A DNA stretch of 64,000 nucleotides, taken from the NCBI GenBank assembly GCA_036490475.1, contig DASXDT010000006.1, forward strand, positions 496,001-560,000. The letters are read 5' to 3'. The position numbers and the translations under genes were made by a program. Below the pieces are notes generated by a model, which worked only from the letters and a program-made list of their open reading frames with translations, had not been told where the DNA came from and searched no databases. Shown piece after piece: positions 8,233-16,908 of the stretch. Every line of letters begins with the position of its first letter. Within the stretch, counting starts at the first letter, position 1. This DNA is from Candidatus Tumulicola sp. (GTDB taxonomy: Bacteria; Vulcanimicrobiota; Vulcanimicrobiia; Vulcanimicrobiales; Vulcanimicrobiaceae).

Positions 8233-9195
8233 ATGATGAAACTGGTTGCGGCGACCGCCGCATGTTCCATGCTCGCCGCTTGCACGTTCGGAAATTCTGC
8301 GCCGGGAGCGGCGTCCTTCCAATCGCCATCGGAGCGCCGAGCGGACGTTCCGGTCGTCGGCGGCTGTCAAATCTTCCCATCGAATAATTGGTGGAACACC
8401 GACATTTCCCAGTATCCGCTCGATCCGAATTCCGATGCCTATATCGGAGCGTTGCCCGGCAGCTTGCATCCGGATTTCGGACACGACCCGCATTACGGGA
8501 TACCGTTCGTCGTCGTGCCGAAAAATCAGCAGAAAGTTCCCGTACAATTCGGGTACTCATCACAAAGCGATCGAGGCCCGTACCCGATTCCGCCCGACGC
8601 TCCCATCGAAGGCGGGGCGCACGCCAAGGGCGACCGTCACGTGCTCGTATTGCAACAAGACGCCTGCAAGTTGTACGAAATGTGGCGAGCGTTTCCCGAA
8701 AATGGCGGCAAGAAATGGCGCGCCGGCTCGGGTGCACTCTTTCCGCTCGACACCAACAAACTGCGGCCCAACGGTTGGACGTCTGCCGACGCTGCCGGCC
8801 TGCCGATTCTGCCCGCGCTGGTCAAGTGCGACGAAGTCGCCGCCGGCGAAATCGATCACGCGCTACGGGTGACATTCTCGCAAACGCAAGCCGGGTATAT
8901 CCATCCGGCGACGCACTTTGCCAGCGATAGCAAAGATCCGACGTTGCCTCCGATGGGATTACGCATTCGAATGAAAGCCTCGTACGATCTTTCGGGTATG
9001 ACCGGCCAGGCGTTGATCGTTGCAACGGCGATGAAAAAGTACGGTATGTTCGTCGCCGATAACGGATCGAATTGGTATTTTCAAGGGCAGGGCGGGTCGC
9101 CGGCGTCGTGTTGGAACGACGACGACCTGGATCAGCTCAAGAACGTCCCGAGTACGGCGTTCGAAGTCGTCAAGACCGGAAAGATCTTGCGGTGA
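8233..9195 (+). CDS. secreted lipoprotein, conserved hypothetical
   Basis: A 320-residue lipoprotein with lipobox MLAAC at about residue 16. The mature part has a string of Trp/Tyr-rich motifs (SNNWWNTDISQYPLD, HPDFGHDP-YGIPFVVV, YIHPATHFAS, MKKYGMFVADNGSNWYF). This resembles a secreted family seen in soil bacteria that I cannot name; a carbohydrate-active beta fold is conceivable but not shown. GAGGAG lies upstream of the ATG; a second ATG at 8236 is equally possible. It converges with the beta-lactamase-like gene with a 16-bp gap. Confidence 0.7.
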   Translation: MMKLVAATAACSMLAACTFGNSAPGAASFQSPSERRADVPVVGGCQIFPSNNWWNTDISQYPLDPNSDAYIGALPGSLHPDFGHDPHYGIPFVVVPKNQQKVPVQFGYSSQSDRGPYPIPPDAPIEGGAHAKGDRHVLVLQQDACKLYEMWRAFPENGGKKWRAGSGALFPLDTNKLRPNGWTSADAAGLPILPALVKCDEVAAGEIDHALRVTFSQTQAGYIHPATHFASDSKDPTLPPMGLRIRMKASYDLSGMTGQALIVATAMKKYGMFVADNGSNWYFQGQGGSPASCWNDDDLDQLKNVPSTAFEVVKTGKILR

Positions 9196-9211
9196 CGACG
9201 CCGTAGCGCGT

Positions 9212-10429
9212 TTACGTCGGTTGGTTGGCTTTGATCGACTTGTAGATCTGGCCGAAAAGCTCCAGCATGTGGCTATTCTTTTCGACCGGGCGGCTGTTGG
9301 CGAAAATCGCGACCACGAGCCCGGAGTCCGGAAAGTACAGATGCGTTGCGCGAAATCCTAGCGTCTCGCCTTGATAAAACCAAAACGAACCGAGATTCTT
9401 ATCGTACTTTTGAGCAACGCCTAAACCGAATGCCGATGGGGTGCCCGCATCGACGGCGGCGACGGGCTTCGCCGTTTCCGTCGAGATGAGGCTCATCAGC
9501 TCGCGCTTTTGCCGCTCCGGCAGGAGTGCGTTTCCCTGATAGATCGCTCGAGCCCAAACGGTCAGGTCTTCGGGGGTCGAAACGATCGAACCGGCACCTT
9601 GCGCCCACGAAACGGTATAGGGTGTCACATTCTTACCGTGAAATTTCTCAAACCCAGGATCGTCGTTTTCGTAGTAGCCGGCTACGACGCGCCGAGCGAC
9701 GCTTTCCGGATAAAAATTATTCGCATAGTAGGTATTCTTGAGCCCGGCCGCCGCGATGATTCGCGCGATTTCGACCGAGAAGCTATGGCTCTTGCTACGC
9801 GCCGCGACCACTTCTTGAGCTAGGAGATAACCCGTGTTGGAATATGAGTACTTCGTGCCCGGCGTCCATTTGATGCGCGGATAGATCAACCGAATCAGTT
9901 GATCGGCCGACGTATAACGCATGGGAGCGTTGGCGAACATGCGATACCAAGCGCTGGTATCGTCGTAGGTTTCGATGCCGCCGGTCATGCTCAACAGCCG
10001 TCGCAATGTCAGCTTAGCATACGCCGGATATTGCGGCAGATACGTTCCGATCGGCGCGTCGATCGAAAGGCGGCCTTGCGCTTCGAGCTGCAAAACGGCG
10101 ACCGACGTGAACGCCTTCGTGTTGCTGCCGATCTGATAGAGATCCGAGGGTGTCGCTTTCGGTCCACCGCCGTATAGCGTCGTTCCAGCGACGACGTCGA
10201 TCGGATTGGTACCGGCCTTGAGACTCACCGCGAGCGACAGCGCCGACACATGTTCGATGGCGCCGTATTTCGTTAGATATCCGGTGAGATCGCGTTGTAA
10301 GGCCTGCGTTAACGCAGCACGGCTACCGGCCGCAGAGGAAGCCGAAAGCCCAGGCGCGGCGGTGCCTGCAAGCGCAACGAGACACACCGCAGCTACGGCG
10401 GAAAACGTACGGTTCCATCGAGAAATCAT
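9212..10429 (-). CDS. serine hydrolase, beta-lactamase/D-alanyl-D-alanine carboxypeptidase (class C-like) family
   Basis: A 405-residue exported hydrolase. A signal peptide opens at MISRWNRTFSAVAAVCLV, and AAGG-like small residues near 30 suggest cleavage. The active-site S-x-x-K is in QIGSNTKAFTSV and the Y-x-N is in YSYSNTGYLLAQ; the late FWFYQGETLGF region corresponds to the [HKY]-x-G block. This family covers class C beta-lactamases, esterases and D-aminopeptidases; no antibiotic role should be assumed. AAGGAG lies upstream but 12 bp from the ATG. It follows the second M28 peptidase closely. Confidence 0.85.
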   Translation of the reverse strand: MISRWNRTFSAVAAVCLVALAGTAAPGLSASSAAGSRAALTQALQRDLTGYLTKYGAIEHVSALSLAVSLKAGTNPIDVVAGTTLYGGGPKATPSDLYQIGSNTKAFTSVAVLQLEAQGRLSIDAPIGTYLPQYPAYAKLTLRRLLSMTGGIETYDDTSAWYRMFANAPMRYTSADQLIRLIYPRIKWTPGTKYSYSNTGYLLAQEVVAARSKSHSFSVEIARIIAAAGLKNTYYANNFYPESVARRVVAGYYENDDPGFEKFHGKNVTPYTVSWAQGAGSIVSTPEDLTVWARAIYQGNALLPERQKRELMSLISTETAKPVAAVDAGTPSAFGLGVAQKYDKNLGSFWFYQGETLGFRATHLYFPDSGLVVAIFANSRPVEKNSHMLELFGQIYKSIKANQPT

Positions 10430-10458
10430 CGCGATCGATTGCTCCTTAGTATACGAGG

Positions 10459-11820
10459 CTAGTGTGAGGGCCGAATCGGTGCCGGATAGACGGCCGGACT
10501 GCGCAGGCCGTTGCGGTCTACGCTGCGCACGGCCATGATGTAATCGTCTTTCGACAGTGGAACGGTCGTTTGTGCGACATCGCCGACGTCGCGGGCGTGC
10601 TCCCATAGCGGCGCATCGGTCGAGCGCCAAACGACTTCGTACGACGTCGCGTCCGGCACGCGCGTCCAGCGAAGGGTCGACGAGTAGCCGAGACGGTCGA
10701 GCAGCATCTCCACGCCGCCCGGTTGCGCGGGGCCGAGCGCGAGCGTCGCCAGCGAGGCGACGTTGGCTTGCGTCGCGCGCTGCAGGTACGACGGATCAAT
10801 ATATTGCGGCAAGTCGCCGTATTGCACGCCGTCGCTCACGCGCACATCCTGGTGCTGATGCGTGAAATTTTCGTGCGGTTCCACAAAGCGTATAGCCGCC
10901 GAATAGCCGGCATCCTGGAACGATTCCTGATCGCCGCCTCGTAAGAAGCGATCGGCCCGAAAGATCTGCCGCACCGAAAAATCCGGAACGTACGCCGGAA
11001 TCGTTTCGGCGACGAAACGCGACAACTCGCGCGACGGCGAATCGTTTTCGGAGCCGATCGCGTTAACTGCAGACCGTTCGCTTTTCACCGGAAGAGCTTC
11101 GCTAAAGACGCGAATGAGGCCGGGTTCCGAAAGCCCGTCGCCACCGGTCGAGTTCCCGATGATATCGTTGTTGAGCACGGCGAGAATCGGTGACTTGCTC
11201 GCCGCCATCTCGCGCGCGAAATGATTCGAACCCCACAATCCGAGTTCTTCGCCGTCGAAGCACGCGAAGACGATCGTACCACGGAATTGCGACGACGCCA
11301 TCACGCGAGCGGCTTCCAAAACGGCCGCGACGCTCGATCCGTTGTCGTCGGCCCCGGGTGCGATTCCGGCGCCATCGGTACAGCGTCCGTCACAATCGTC
11401 GTAGTGGCTGGCCATCACGTAGATGCGGCCGGGATCCGAACCGTGCAGCGTGGCGATGACGCTCGACTCGGTCACCGCACGCGGCGTACGCGGTGTCTTC
11501 GGTTGGAGATACGTGTCGAGCGCAACGCTCATACGCCCACCGCTGGAAGCGGCAATATCGCGAAACTGCTTCGCAATCCAGTCACGCGCAGCGAAGACGC
11601 CGTGCTCGCCGGTCGACGTCGTTTCTGAAAAATCGTTCCGCGTGCCGAACGCAACCAGCTTTTGGACCGAAGCGCCGAGGCGAGTGGCTTCCACCGAGTT
11701 GGCCATGGCTGCAATCGGCGGGTACGGAGCGATAGCCGGCATCGGCCAATCGCCCGAGGCCGCCAACACACCGATCGTCGCAACGAGAACGCACAGCTGT
11801 CGAACGCGTATCAGCACCAC
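10459..11820 (-). CDS. M28 family metallopeptidase (aminopeptidase-like) with C-terminal fibronectin-like domain
   Basis: A 453-residue secreted peptidase. N-terminal hydrophobic signal, then zinc motifs in order: ASHYDD (His), GADDNGSS (bridging Asp), DGEELGLWGS (catalytic Glu and Glu ligand), NNDIIGN (Asp) and the late ENFTHQHQ (His). The last 90 residues (STLRWTRVPDATSYEVVWR) look like a fibronectin type III module, often seen after M28 domains. The start is GTG with GGAGG 5 bp upstream. It lies in a run of minus-strand secreted hydrolases with the beta-lactamase-like gene and the penicillin acylase. Confidence 0.88.
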   Translation of the reverse strand: MVLIRVRQLCVLVATIGVLAASGDWPMPAIAPYPPIAAMANSVEATRLGASVQKLVAFGTRNDFSETTSTGEHGVFAARDWIAKQFRDIAASSGGRMSVALDTYLQPKTPRTPRAVTESSVIATLHGSDPGRIYVMASHYDDCDGRCTDGAGIAPGADDNGSSVAAVLEAARVMASSQFRGTIVFACFDGEELGLWGSNHFAREMAASKSPILAVLNNDIIGNSTGGDGLSEPGLIRVFSEALPVKSERSAVNAIGSENDSPSRELSRFVAETIPAYVPDFSVRQIFRADRFLRGGDQESFQDAGYSAAIRFVEPHENFTHQHQDVRVSDGVQYGDLPQYIDPSYLQRATQANVASLATLALGPAQPGGVEMLLDRLGYSSTLRWTRVPDATSYEVVWRSTDAPLWEHARDVGDVAQTTVPLSKDDYIMAVRSVDRNGLRSPAVYPAPIRPSH

Positions 11821-11862
11821 TCAAACCTCCGTGGATGAGGGCTTCGGGCTGCGAAGGGCCGT

Positions 11863-14148
11863 TTACTTGCCGCCAGTCGTGGAACTCGCCGGTTCGAGCA
11901 GCAACGTTTGGCGCGCGTGCCGACGCAATGCGAACGCACTAAACGGCAGCGGCGATAATCGTCCTGCGATCCAATCCGGCGTCGAATCGGTGTAGTACGG
12001 CGATCCCGGCTCGCCGGACTCGCCGCTCGGAATAACGATACCGCCGGCGTCCCAATCGCCAACGTCCCAAACGGCGCGAAACCCTTGTGCGAATCCCGGC
12101 TCTTGCAGGCGAATCGTGTCCTCGTTGCCGGAGCCGGGCAGCACGTCGCCGTTGAGAAAACCGAAGCGCATCGGCGACAGCGGATGCTCGATCGCAATCG
12201 CGCCCGCCGCGCCCCAATCTCGACGATCCATCGTCGCCGACACGAGCGACGCAGCAACGTCCTCTTCGAGTCCCGGCTCCCAATCGCCGCGCGCCGATCG
12301 CAGCTGCGCCAGGCGCGCCCTGGCCGGAACGCCCGCGCCCAGCAACCAGTATCGCACCGAGTGCTCCAGAGCGGCACCGCGCGAATCCGGATCGAAGCGC
12401 CCGTCCCATCGTGCGAGCACGTCGAACGCGGCAAGCTCGTCGCGCGTCACTCCTTGCATCGCTCGGGCCCGCAACACATCGGAGGCGATTTCCGCGTCGA
12501 TCGGCGAGTACGTGTCGAGTTGCATGGTCGCAAAGTACGCGGCGTCGTAGCGCGATCGCGCGCGTAGGAGTTGCGCGATTCGGTAGGCGCGATACGGGGG
12601 CTCGAACTGCGCCGACAGACGATACGGATAGTTCGCACCGTACGAACGATTGTTGGCACTCACAACGATTGCGTTGCGTGACGGTGCTGCAGACGGCAAC
12701 CGCGCGAACGACAACTCGGCGAACGATCGCTCTACGTCGGAGGCCGGATGCACGTATCTGCCCCACGCCGGGTCGTCGGGAACGATGCCGGCCATGTGAT
12801 AGACGACGTTACCCGAACGGTCGGCCACCACGAAATTTTGTGGCGATCCGCGATACCCGGCCAGCGCACGCACGGCATCGCCGGCATCGCGCGCCGCATT
12901 CAATCGCAAAATCGTCTCGATCGTCGAACGTCGTTGGGCGTACATCGGCCAGCGCACCAGCAGCGGCGCGGCGGCGGCTTGCCCGGGAACCGAAAACTCC
13001 GCAGGTGCGCGATAGTAGCGTACGGCGCGGTCGCCTGCGAATCGCACCGAAAAATGTTGATCCGTCCATCGCCCACCACGCGCTCGCGAATTGAATCGAA
13101 AGACGCCGGTCGTCGCGACTTGCGCGTTGGTCGACGCCCATGCGATGCGCTCGTTGTGTCCCAACACGACGCCGGGGACGCCGGGAATCGTCGCCCCGGC
13201 AACGTGCACGTGCGGCGACTGCAAGTCGACGACGTACCAGATTCCGGGGATCGACACGTCGAGATGCGGATCGTTCGCCAGCAGCGCGTGCCCATCGAAC
13301 GACCGGGCCGAACCCGCAGCCCACGCGTTGCTCCCGATCGACGGGCGTCGCACGGACGCGACGCTTCCCGGTCCGCAATCGTCCGGCAGATCCAACTGCA
13401 CGCGGCGCGGTATCGCGTCGCCCCGAACGGAAACGTCGTAGCGGCCATCCGATAACGGAACGAGCGCATCGAAACATCGCGATCCCTGGGAACGCCAAAT
13501 CGCATCGCGCGCGACGACATCGTTCCAAGAATCGGACAATTCGAGGGACGCGACGATCGAAACCGCCAGCGAATCCTTCGGCGTCCACGGTGCGGGACGA
13601 TAGAGCATCAGCCGAAACTCCACCGGCAGCGGCTGCCGGGCCGCCGCAGCGTTGATGCCGTCGCTAAATGCCGATAATGCGCTGCGCGTGGTTTCCGGCA
13701 ATGCACGCAACTGACGGCGAGCGATTCCATCGATGTCGACGGCCCGCTGTGCCACGTCGATCGGGAATGTCTTTGCGCCCAGGACCTCGGACAGCGTTCC
13801 GTACGCATATCGTCTCGTCAAATCGAGTTGGAAGAGACGGTCGGAACCCTGCGCGTAACCTTCACCGAAATACATGTCCCAATCGTCGCGCGCTCGCACG
13901 TGGGGTACGTCGCGATCGTCGCGCACGATCGTCACGACGCTCGATAGGCCGCGAACTGCTATGACGCCGCCGGTGCGGCTAACGCCGTGCAGTCCGTACG
14001 CAACGTCAACCGCATAGATCGCGAGCGAGATGACGCAGCAGATGATGAGCGCGATTGCATGGCGGCCGATCGTTCGAATCACCGCGATCGCTGCCGGCTG
14101 ATCGGCGCTCGACGCGATCCTTGGGTCGGGCCGCTCGAAAAAGCTCAT
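11863..14148 (-). CDS. penicillin acylase family (N-terminal nucleophile) hydrolase
   Basis: A 761-residue protein with an N-terminal membrane anchor (AIALIICCVISLAIYAV, residues about 31-47) and the penicillin-acylase fold. The alpha-chain motif is at D-R-D-V-P-H-V-R-A, then D-W-D-M-Y-F-G-E-G-Y-A-Q-G-S-D-R-L-F-Q; the beta-chain nucleophile is the Ser of GSNAWA near residue 270, followed by LLANDPHL and GHNERIAWASTN. The family is made as a single chain and autocleaves before that Ser. Substrates range from beta-lactams to acyl-homoserine lactones; none can be chosen here. Its start overlaps the upstream stop (TAATG). Confidence 0.9.
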   Translation of the reverse strand: MSFFERPDPRIASSADQPAAIAVIRTIGRHAIALIICCVISLAIYAVDVAYGLHGVSRTGGVIAVRGLSSVVTIVRDDRDVPHVRARDDWDMYFGEGYAQGSDRLFQLDLTRRYAYGTLSEVLGAKTFPIDVAQRAVDIDGIARRQLRALPETTRSALSAFSDGINAAAARQPLPVEFRLMLYRPAPWTPKDSLAVSIVASLELSDSWNDVVARDAIWRSQGSRCFDALVPLSDGRYDVSVRGDAIPRRVQLDLPDDCGPGSVASVRRPSIGSNAWAAGSARSFDGHALLANDPHLDVSIPGIWYVVDLQSPHVHVAGATIPGVPGVVLGHNERIAWASTNAQVATTGVFRFNSRARGGRWTDQHFSVRFAGDRAVRYYRAPAEFSVPGQAAAAPLLVRWPMYAQRRSTIETILRLNAARDAGDAVRALAGYRGSPQNFVVADRSGNVVYHMAGIVPDDPAWGRYVHPASDVERSFAELSFARLPSAAPSRNAIVVSANNRSYGANYPYRLSAQFEPPYRAYRIAQLLRARSRYDAAYFATMQLDTYSPIDAEIASDVLRARAMQGVTRDELAAFDVLARWDGRFDPDSRGAALEHSVRYWLLGAGVPARARLAQLRSARGDWEPGLEEDVAASLVSATMDRRDWGAAGAIAIEHPLSPMRFGFLNGDVLPGSGNEDTIRLQEPGFAQGFRAVWDVGDWDAGGIVIPSGESGEPGSPYYTDSTPDWIAGRLSPLPFSAFALRRHARQTLLLEPASSTTGGK

Positions 14149-14540
14149 TACGCGCGGCGCTCATCGAGAAATGCTTTTGCGAGCTTTGGGGTGGCGCGCA
14201 CGAGCCAGGCATCGGTCAAAACGTCGCGCAAGCGAATTGTATCGATCTTCGACAACCGGACGAGCACGGCAGCGAAACCGTCGAAGTGCGGGATGGTAAA
14301 GAATATCGCCCGATCGCTCTTGAGGAGAGCCTCCTTCATTTCTAAGCCGTCGGTGCGCACGCCGAGAATCGCTCCGTGCGGGGCGTCCGGCCCGAGCGCC
14401 GCGACGTCGGATGCGCGCAACGGGCGGTCCCACGCGAACGCCTTACCCCCCACTTTCCACGCGAGGTTACCGTAACTCGTGCCTTCGGTCGTCTCCGGAA
14501 GTGCGAGCGTGATTCGCCGGACGTCGTCCCAGGTGGCCAC
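14148..14540 (-). CDS. MmcQ/YjbR family protein
   Basis: A 130-residue MmcQ/YjbR-type protein (older annotations say DNA-binding, with weak support). Family features visible are an N-terminal W-D-D-V-R-R-I-T-LALPETTEGTSYGN, the K-x-FAW strand and the closing D-A-W-L-V-R-A-TPK-LAK. The fold is double-wing-like (CyaY-like). Its TAA stop overlaps the ATG of the penicillin acylase, so the two are translationally coupled. A direct role with the acylase is not evident. Confidence 0.85.
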   Translation of the reverse strand: MATWDDVRRITLALPETTEGTSYGNLAWKVGGKAFAWDRPLRASDVAALGPDAPHGAILGVRTDGLEMKEALLKSDRAIFFTIPHFDGFAAVLVRLSKIDTIRLRDVLTDAWLVRATPKLAKAFLDERRA

Positions 14541-14671
14541 GTAACGAATTCTACCGTATTTTTCGGCGGGTTCAAGTGGTCACGGGCGACGGCTCGAGTG
14601 CGTTCAGGGCATGAAAGGGTAGCGGCGCGGCGACCCCTGTTTGCATTTGGGCGGCCGGGCGAATCGACGAG

Positions 14672-15091
14672 CTACTCAGGCGACACGCGCGTCCACAGTT
14701 CGTTAAAGTCGACGCTGTCGAAAAACGCTACGACGTCGACGATCGAACCCTCGCGAAAGCGAAGAAACCACGAATAGGAATTACGATACGGGAGACCGTC
14801 CGTCGCAACCGTTTCGGCGTCGAACAACGCCACCACGGTATCGCCGTCGGCATATAAACGCCGGACGGCCGGCACCAGCGGGCGCGCGAAGCGTTTGTTT
14901 AACGGCACGATCACTTGGTTCATAACCGCCTCTTTGCTCGGGTACGTTCCGGCGACGGCGGAGTGGCCGGCGATTTCCCAGCGAACGTCCGGCGCCATCA
15001 AATCGAAGAGGTTTCCCCGGCCCTCGCGCCACCGTTCGAACGCCTGTCGAACGGCTTCGCGATTCCGTTCAACGCTCGAAGAATCGGTCAT
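14672..15091 (-). CDS. SnoaL-like / nuclear transport factor 2 fold protein
   Basis: A 139-residue NTF2-fold protein: an N-terminal helix (VERNREAVRQAFERWREG), then LFDLMAPDVRWEIAG, the helix with PSKEAVMNQVIVPL and paired strands ending with FLRFREGSIVDVVAFFDS. This is the SnoaL-like family that includes ketosteroid isomerase-type enzymes and many without known activity. Its ATG overlaps the stop of a predicted 26-residue upstream ORF (ATGA), which suggests coupling. Confidence 0.82.
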   Translation of the reverse strand: MTDSSSVERNREAVRQAFERWREGRGNLFDLMAPDVRWEIAGHSAVAGTYPSKEAVMNQVIVPLNKRFARPLVPAVRRLYADGDTVVALFDAETVATDGLPYRNSYSWFLRFREGSIVDVVAFFDSVDFNELWTRVSPE

Positions 15092-15168
15092 TGCGACGAC
15101 ACCGCAATCCCGCGCCCGGCGCTAGAAGCGTTCATCCGGTCGGTAATCGCAAATGGAAAGGCGCGCAT
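15088..15168 (-). CDS. putative 26-residue upstream (leader) ORF
   Basis: A short ORF reading MRAFPFAITDRMNASSAGRG plus six residues, directly preceded by GAGGAG at good spacing. It ends in TGA that overlaps the ATG of the NTF2-fold gene (ATGA). It sits 17 bp after the phosphatase-like gene on the same strand. It could be a translated leader that passes ribosomes to the NTF2-fold gene, or a small protein. Support is only the strong ribosome-binding site and the overlap. Confidence 0.4.
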   Translation of the reverse strand: MRAFPFAITDRMNASSAGRGIAVSSQ

Positions 15169-15185
15169 GGCTTTCTCCTCGTCGA

Positions 15186-15587
15186 TCACAAAATGGCCTG
15201 TTCGCCAAGTAGTCGCGTTACCAGCGGATTCGGGTCGAGAAACAGCGCGTTTTGATGGCGCACGGCGATGCCGTGAATTCGTCCGAGTGCGTTGGCCATC
15301 GCGGTCGAACGGCTAATGCCCGCTTCACAATGCACTAAAAGCAGCGTAGCGGCCACGCAGTCGTCCCGAACGAACGTCAACGCTCTGCGCGCCATGGCCG
15401 CATCGAACACGTCGAGTTCGCCACGTTCTACGTCCCAGAACTGCAGATCGCAGCGCGCTATCAGCGACGCTTGAGGCAACGCAACGGGCCGGCTTCCCGG
15501 GTCGGTAATGCTGATCGCGCCGAACGGCTCGCGCCATGCGAACGCCTCCGCGCCGGCACGCGATGTGGAATAGATCAATTCGAGCAT
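15186..15587 (-). CDS. dual-specificity/tyrosine phosphatase-like protein
   Basis: A 133-residue protein with the protein-tyrosine-phosphatase P-loop H-C-E-A-G-I-S-R-S (Cys87 nucleophile, Arg93 phosphate binding), i.e. the CX5R signature followed by Ser. An N-terminal ITDPG segment recalls a bacterial predicted-phosphatase family related to DSPs, shorter than eukaryotic enzymes. Start chosen at the ATG with GAGG 7 bp upstream. It probably forms an operon with the downstream leader ORF and NTF2-fold gene. Confidence 0.75.
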   Translation of the reverse strand: MLELIYSTSRAGAEAFAWREPFGAISITDPGSRPVALPQASLIARCDLQFWDVERGELDVFDAAMARRALTFVRDDCVAATLLLVHCEAGISRSTAMANALGRIHGIAVRHQNALFLDPNPLVTRLLGEQAIL

Positions 15588-15600
15588 TTCGTGCCTCGCA

Positions 15601-16815
15601 TCACTTATCCGAAGGTGTATACGCGGCTCCCTCGATTCCACTGTAGAAATTTGGGCTCGATACGCTCGTCCACTTGTTCGTGCCGTATCGTCCAAGATCG
15701 AGCCATCCGCCGGCGTCCGCGAGCGCGAAGTTCGATTCGGCTTTGTTGAAGCCGCCCGAAACCGGATCGCCGATGCCGAAGGCATTGAGCGGTGTCGGAC
15801 CGAGCGTGTTGAACGGCTTGCCACCGGGCGCTAGCGGCAGATGGTACTGCGAGATCGTTCTCGCTTGCTGATCGACGACGTTGAGAACCGAGCCGCCGCC
15901 CGTTACGTTGACGCCGCCAAAGAAACCGTAGGTTCCAGCCGGCTCGACGATCGTTAGCGCCGGGTTCTTCGCCGGGCTCGTGATTTCGCCGAGGCCCGGG
16001 CCGTACACGCTGCCGTTGTAGCCGACGAACGTGAACCAGATATTATCCGAGGCATCGAAGTCCATAAAACCCACGCCGCAGATCGGACTGCAGCTGTCGC
16101 CGAGCGTGATCAGATGCGGCGACGCGCTCGTCTTGCCTTTTGACCACCACTCAAATCCGGCGCCGAGATTCGATACGCAACTCGGGTTACACACTTCGAT
16201 CGAATAGATGTTAAGTGCCGCAAACACGTTGCCCTTAGAATCGATGCCGCTGTCCCAGCCGTATCCGCTGAACGTCGAGCAGCCTTTTACCGAAGACGGA
16301 CAATTGAACAAGAATTGCTTTTCGTACCGTCCGGCCGAACTGTATTGTTGCAACGCGCCGTTCGTGCTGCTCGGCGACGTCAGTTCGCACGCCACCCACT
16401 CGTTCTGCGATGCGTCCACGCGTACGCCGACCGGCGACAGGCAGTTGTTCTTCGAAAGGTCGACGGCGACGACGGTTTTACGTCCGCTCACCGTCTGGCC
16501 GACGAGGTAATTGAAGTCGGTATCGGTCGCCCATATGCCCACCGTACCCGCGGCGCGGCGGCCGAAGGTTGGGCGTGGTCGCGCGATGCGGTTGAGCCGA
16601 TCTCGTAACCGCGCTTGCGGGACGGGTCCTGGAAGTTGTCCCGACGCTTGCAACTGCAATAAGCGCGCCGGAGTCATCGGCTGGCGCAGCAGCGCGATTC
16701 GACTCGCGTCCGACGTCTGAGCGGGTGACGATGGTGCGGCCGAACCAGCGCATCCGGCAAGAATGGCGGTTGCGATGAACCCACCGAGCAATACGAGCGA
16801 ACGCGGCGTGCGCAT
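15601..16815 (-). CDS. secreted beta-propeller lipoprotein
   Basis: A 404-residue lipoprotein with lipobox AILAGC near residue 22. Repeated strands such as NEWVACELTSPSSTNGALQQY and DNIWFTFVGYNGSVYGPGLGEI suggest a propeller of the NHL/SMP-30-like type, with several disulfide-like Cys pairs (CNPSC, CSPIC). GAGGAG lies 6 bp before the chosen ATG, which is better than an ATG 24 bp upstream. It resembles the lipoproteins at 5681 and 61381 in layout. Function unknown. Confidence 0.75.
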   Translation of the reverse strand: MRTPRSLVLLGGFIATAILAGCAGSAAPSSPAQTSDASRIALLRQPMTPARLLQLQASGQLPGPVPQARLRDRLNRIARPRPTFGRRAAGTVGIWATDTDFNYLVGQTVSGRKTVVAVDLSKNNCLSPVGVRVDASQNEWVACELTSPSSTNGALQQYSSAGRYEKQFLFNCPSSVKGCSTFSGYGWDSGIDSKGNVFAALNIYSIEVCNPSCVSNLGAGFEWWSKGKTSASPHLITLGDSCSPICGVGFMDFDASDNIWFTFVGYNGSVYGPGLGEITSPAKNPALTIVEPAGTYGFFGGVNVTGGGSVLNVVDQQARTISQYHLPLAPGGKPFNTLGPTPLNAFGIGDPVSGGFNKAESNFALADAGGWLDLGRYGTNKWTSVSSPNFYSGIEGAAYTPSDK

Positions 16816-16908
16816 CGAGTTTCTCCTCAGCAATAGCATCGAGCGAATGTTCGATGCCTTACTGCCGCCTGCGGGCCGTTTCCTAGGGAACCGCTTGCGT
16901 TCGCCGCT

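Noticed and set aside
9212-10429. Reading the serine hydrolase as an antibiotic-resistance beta-lactamase
   Set aside because: The SxxK and YxN motifs are shared with esterases and peptidases; nothing shows beta-lactam specificity.
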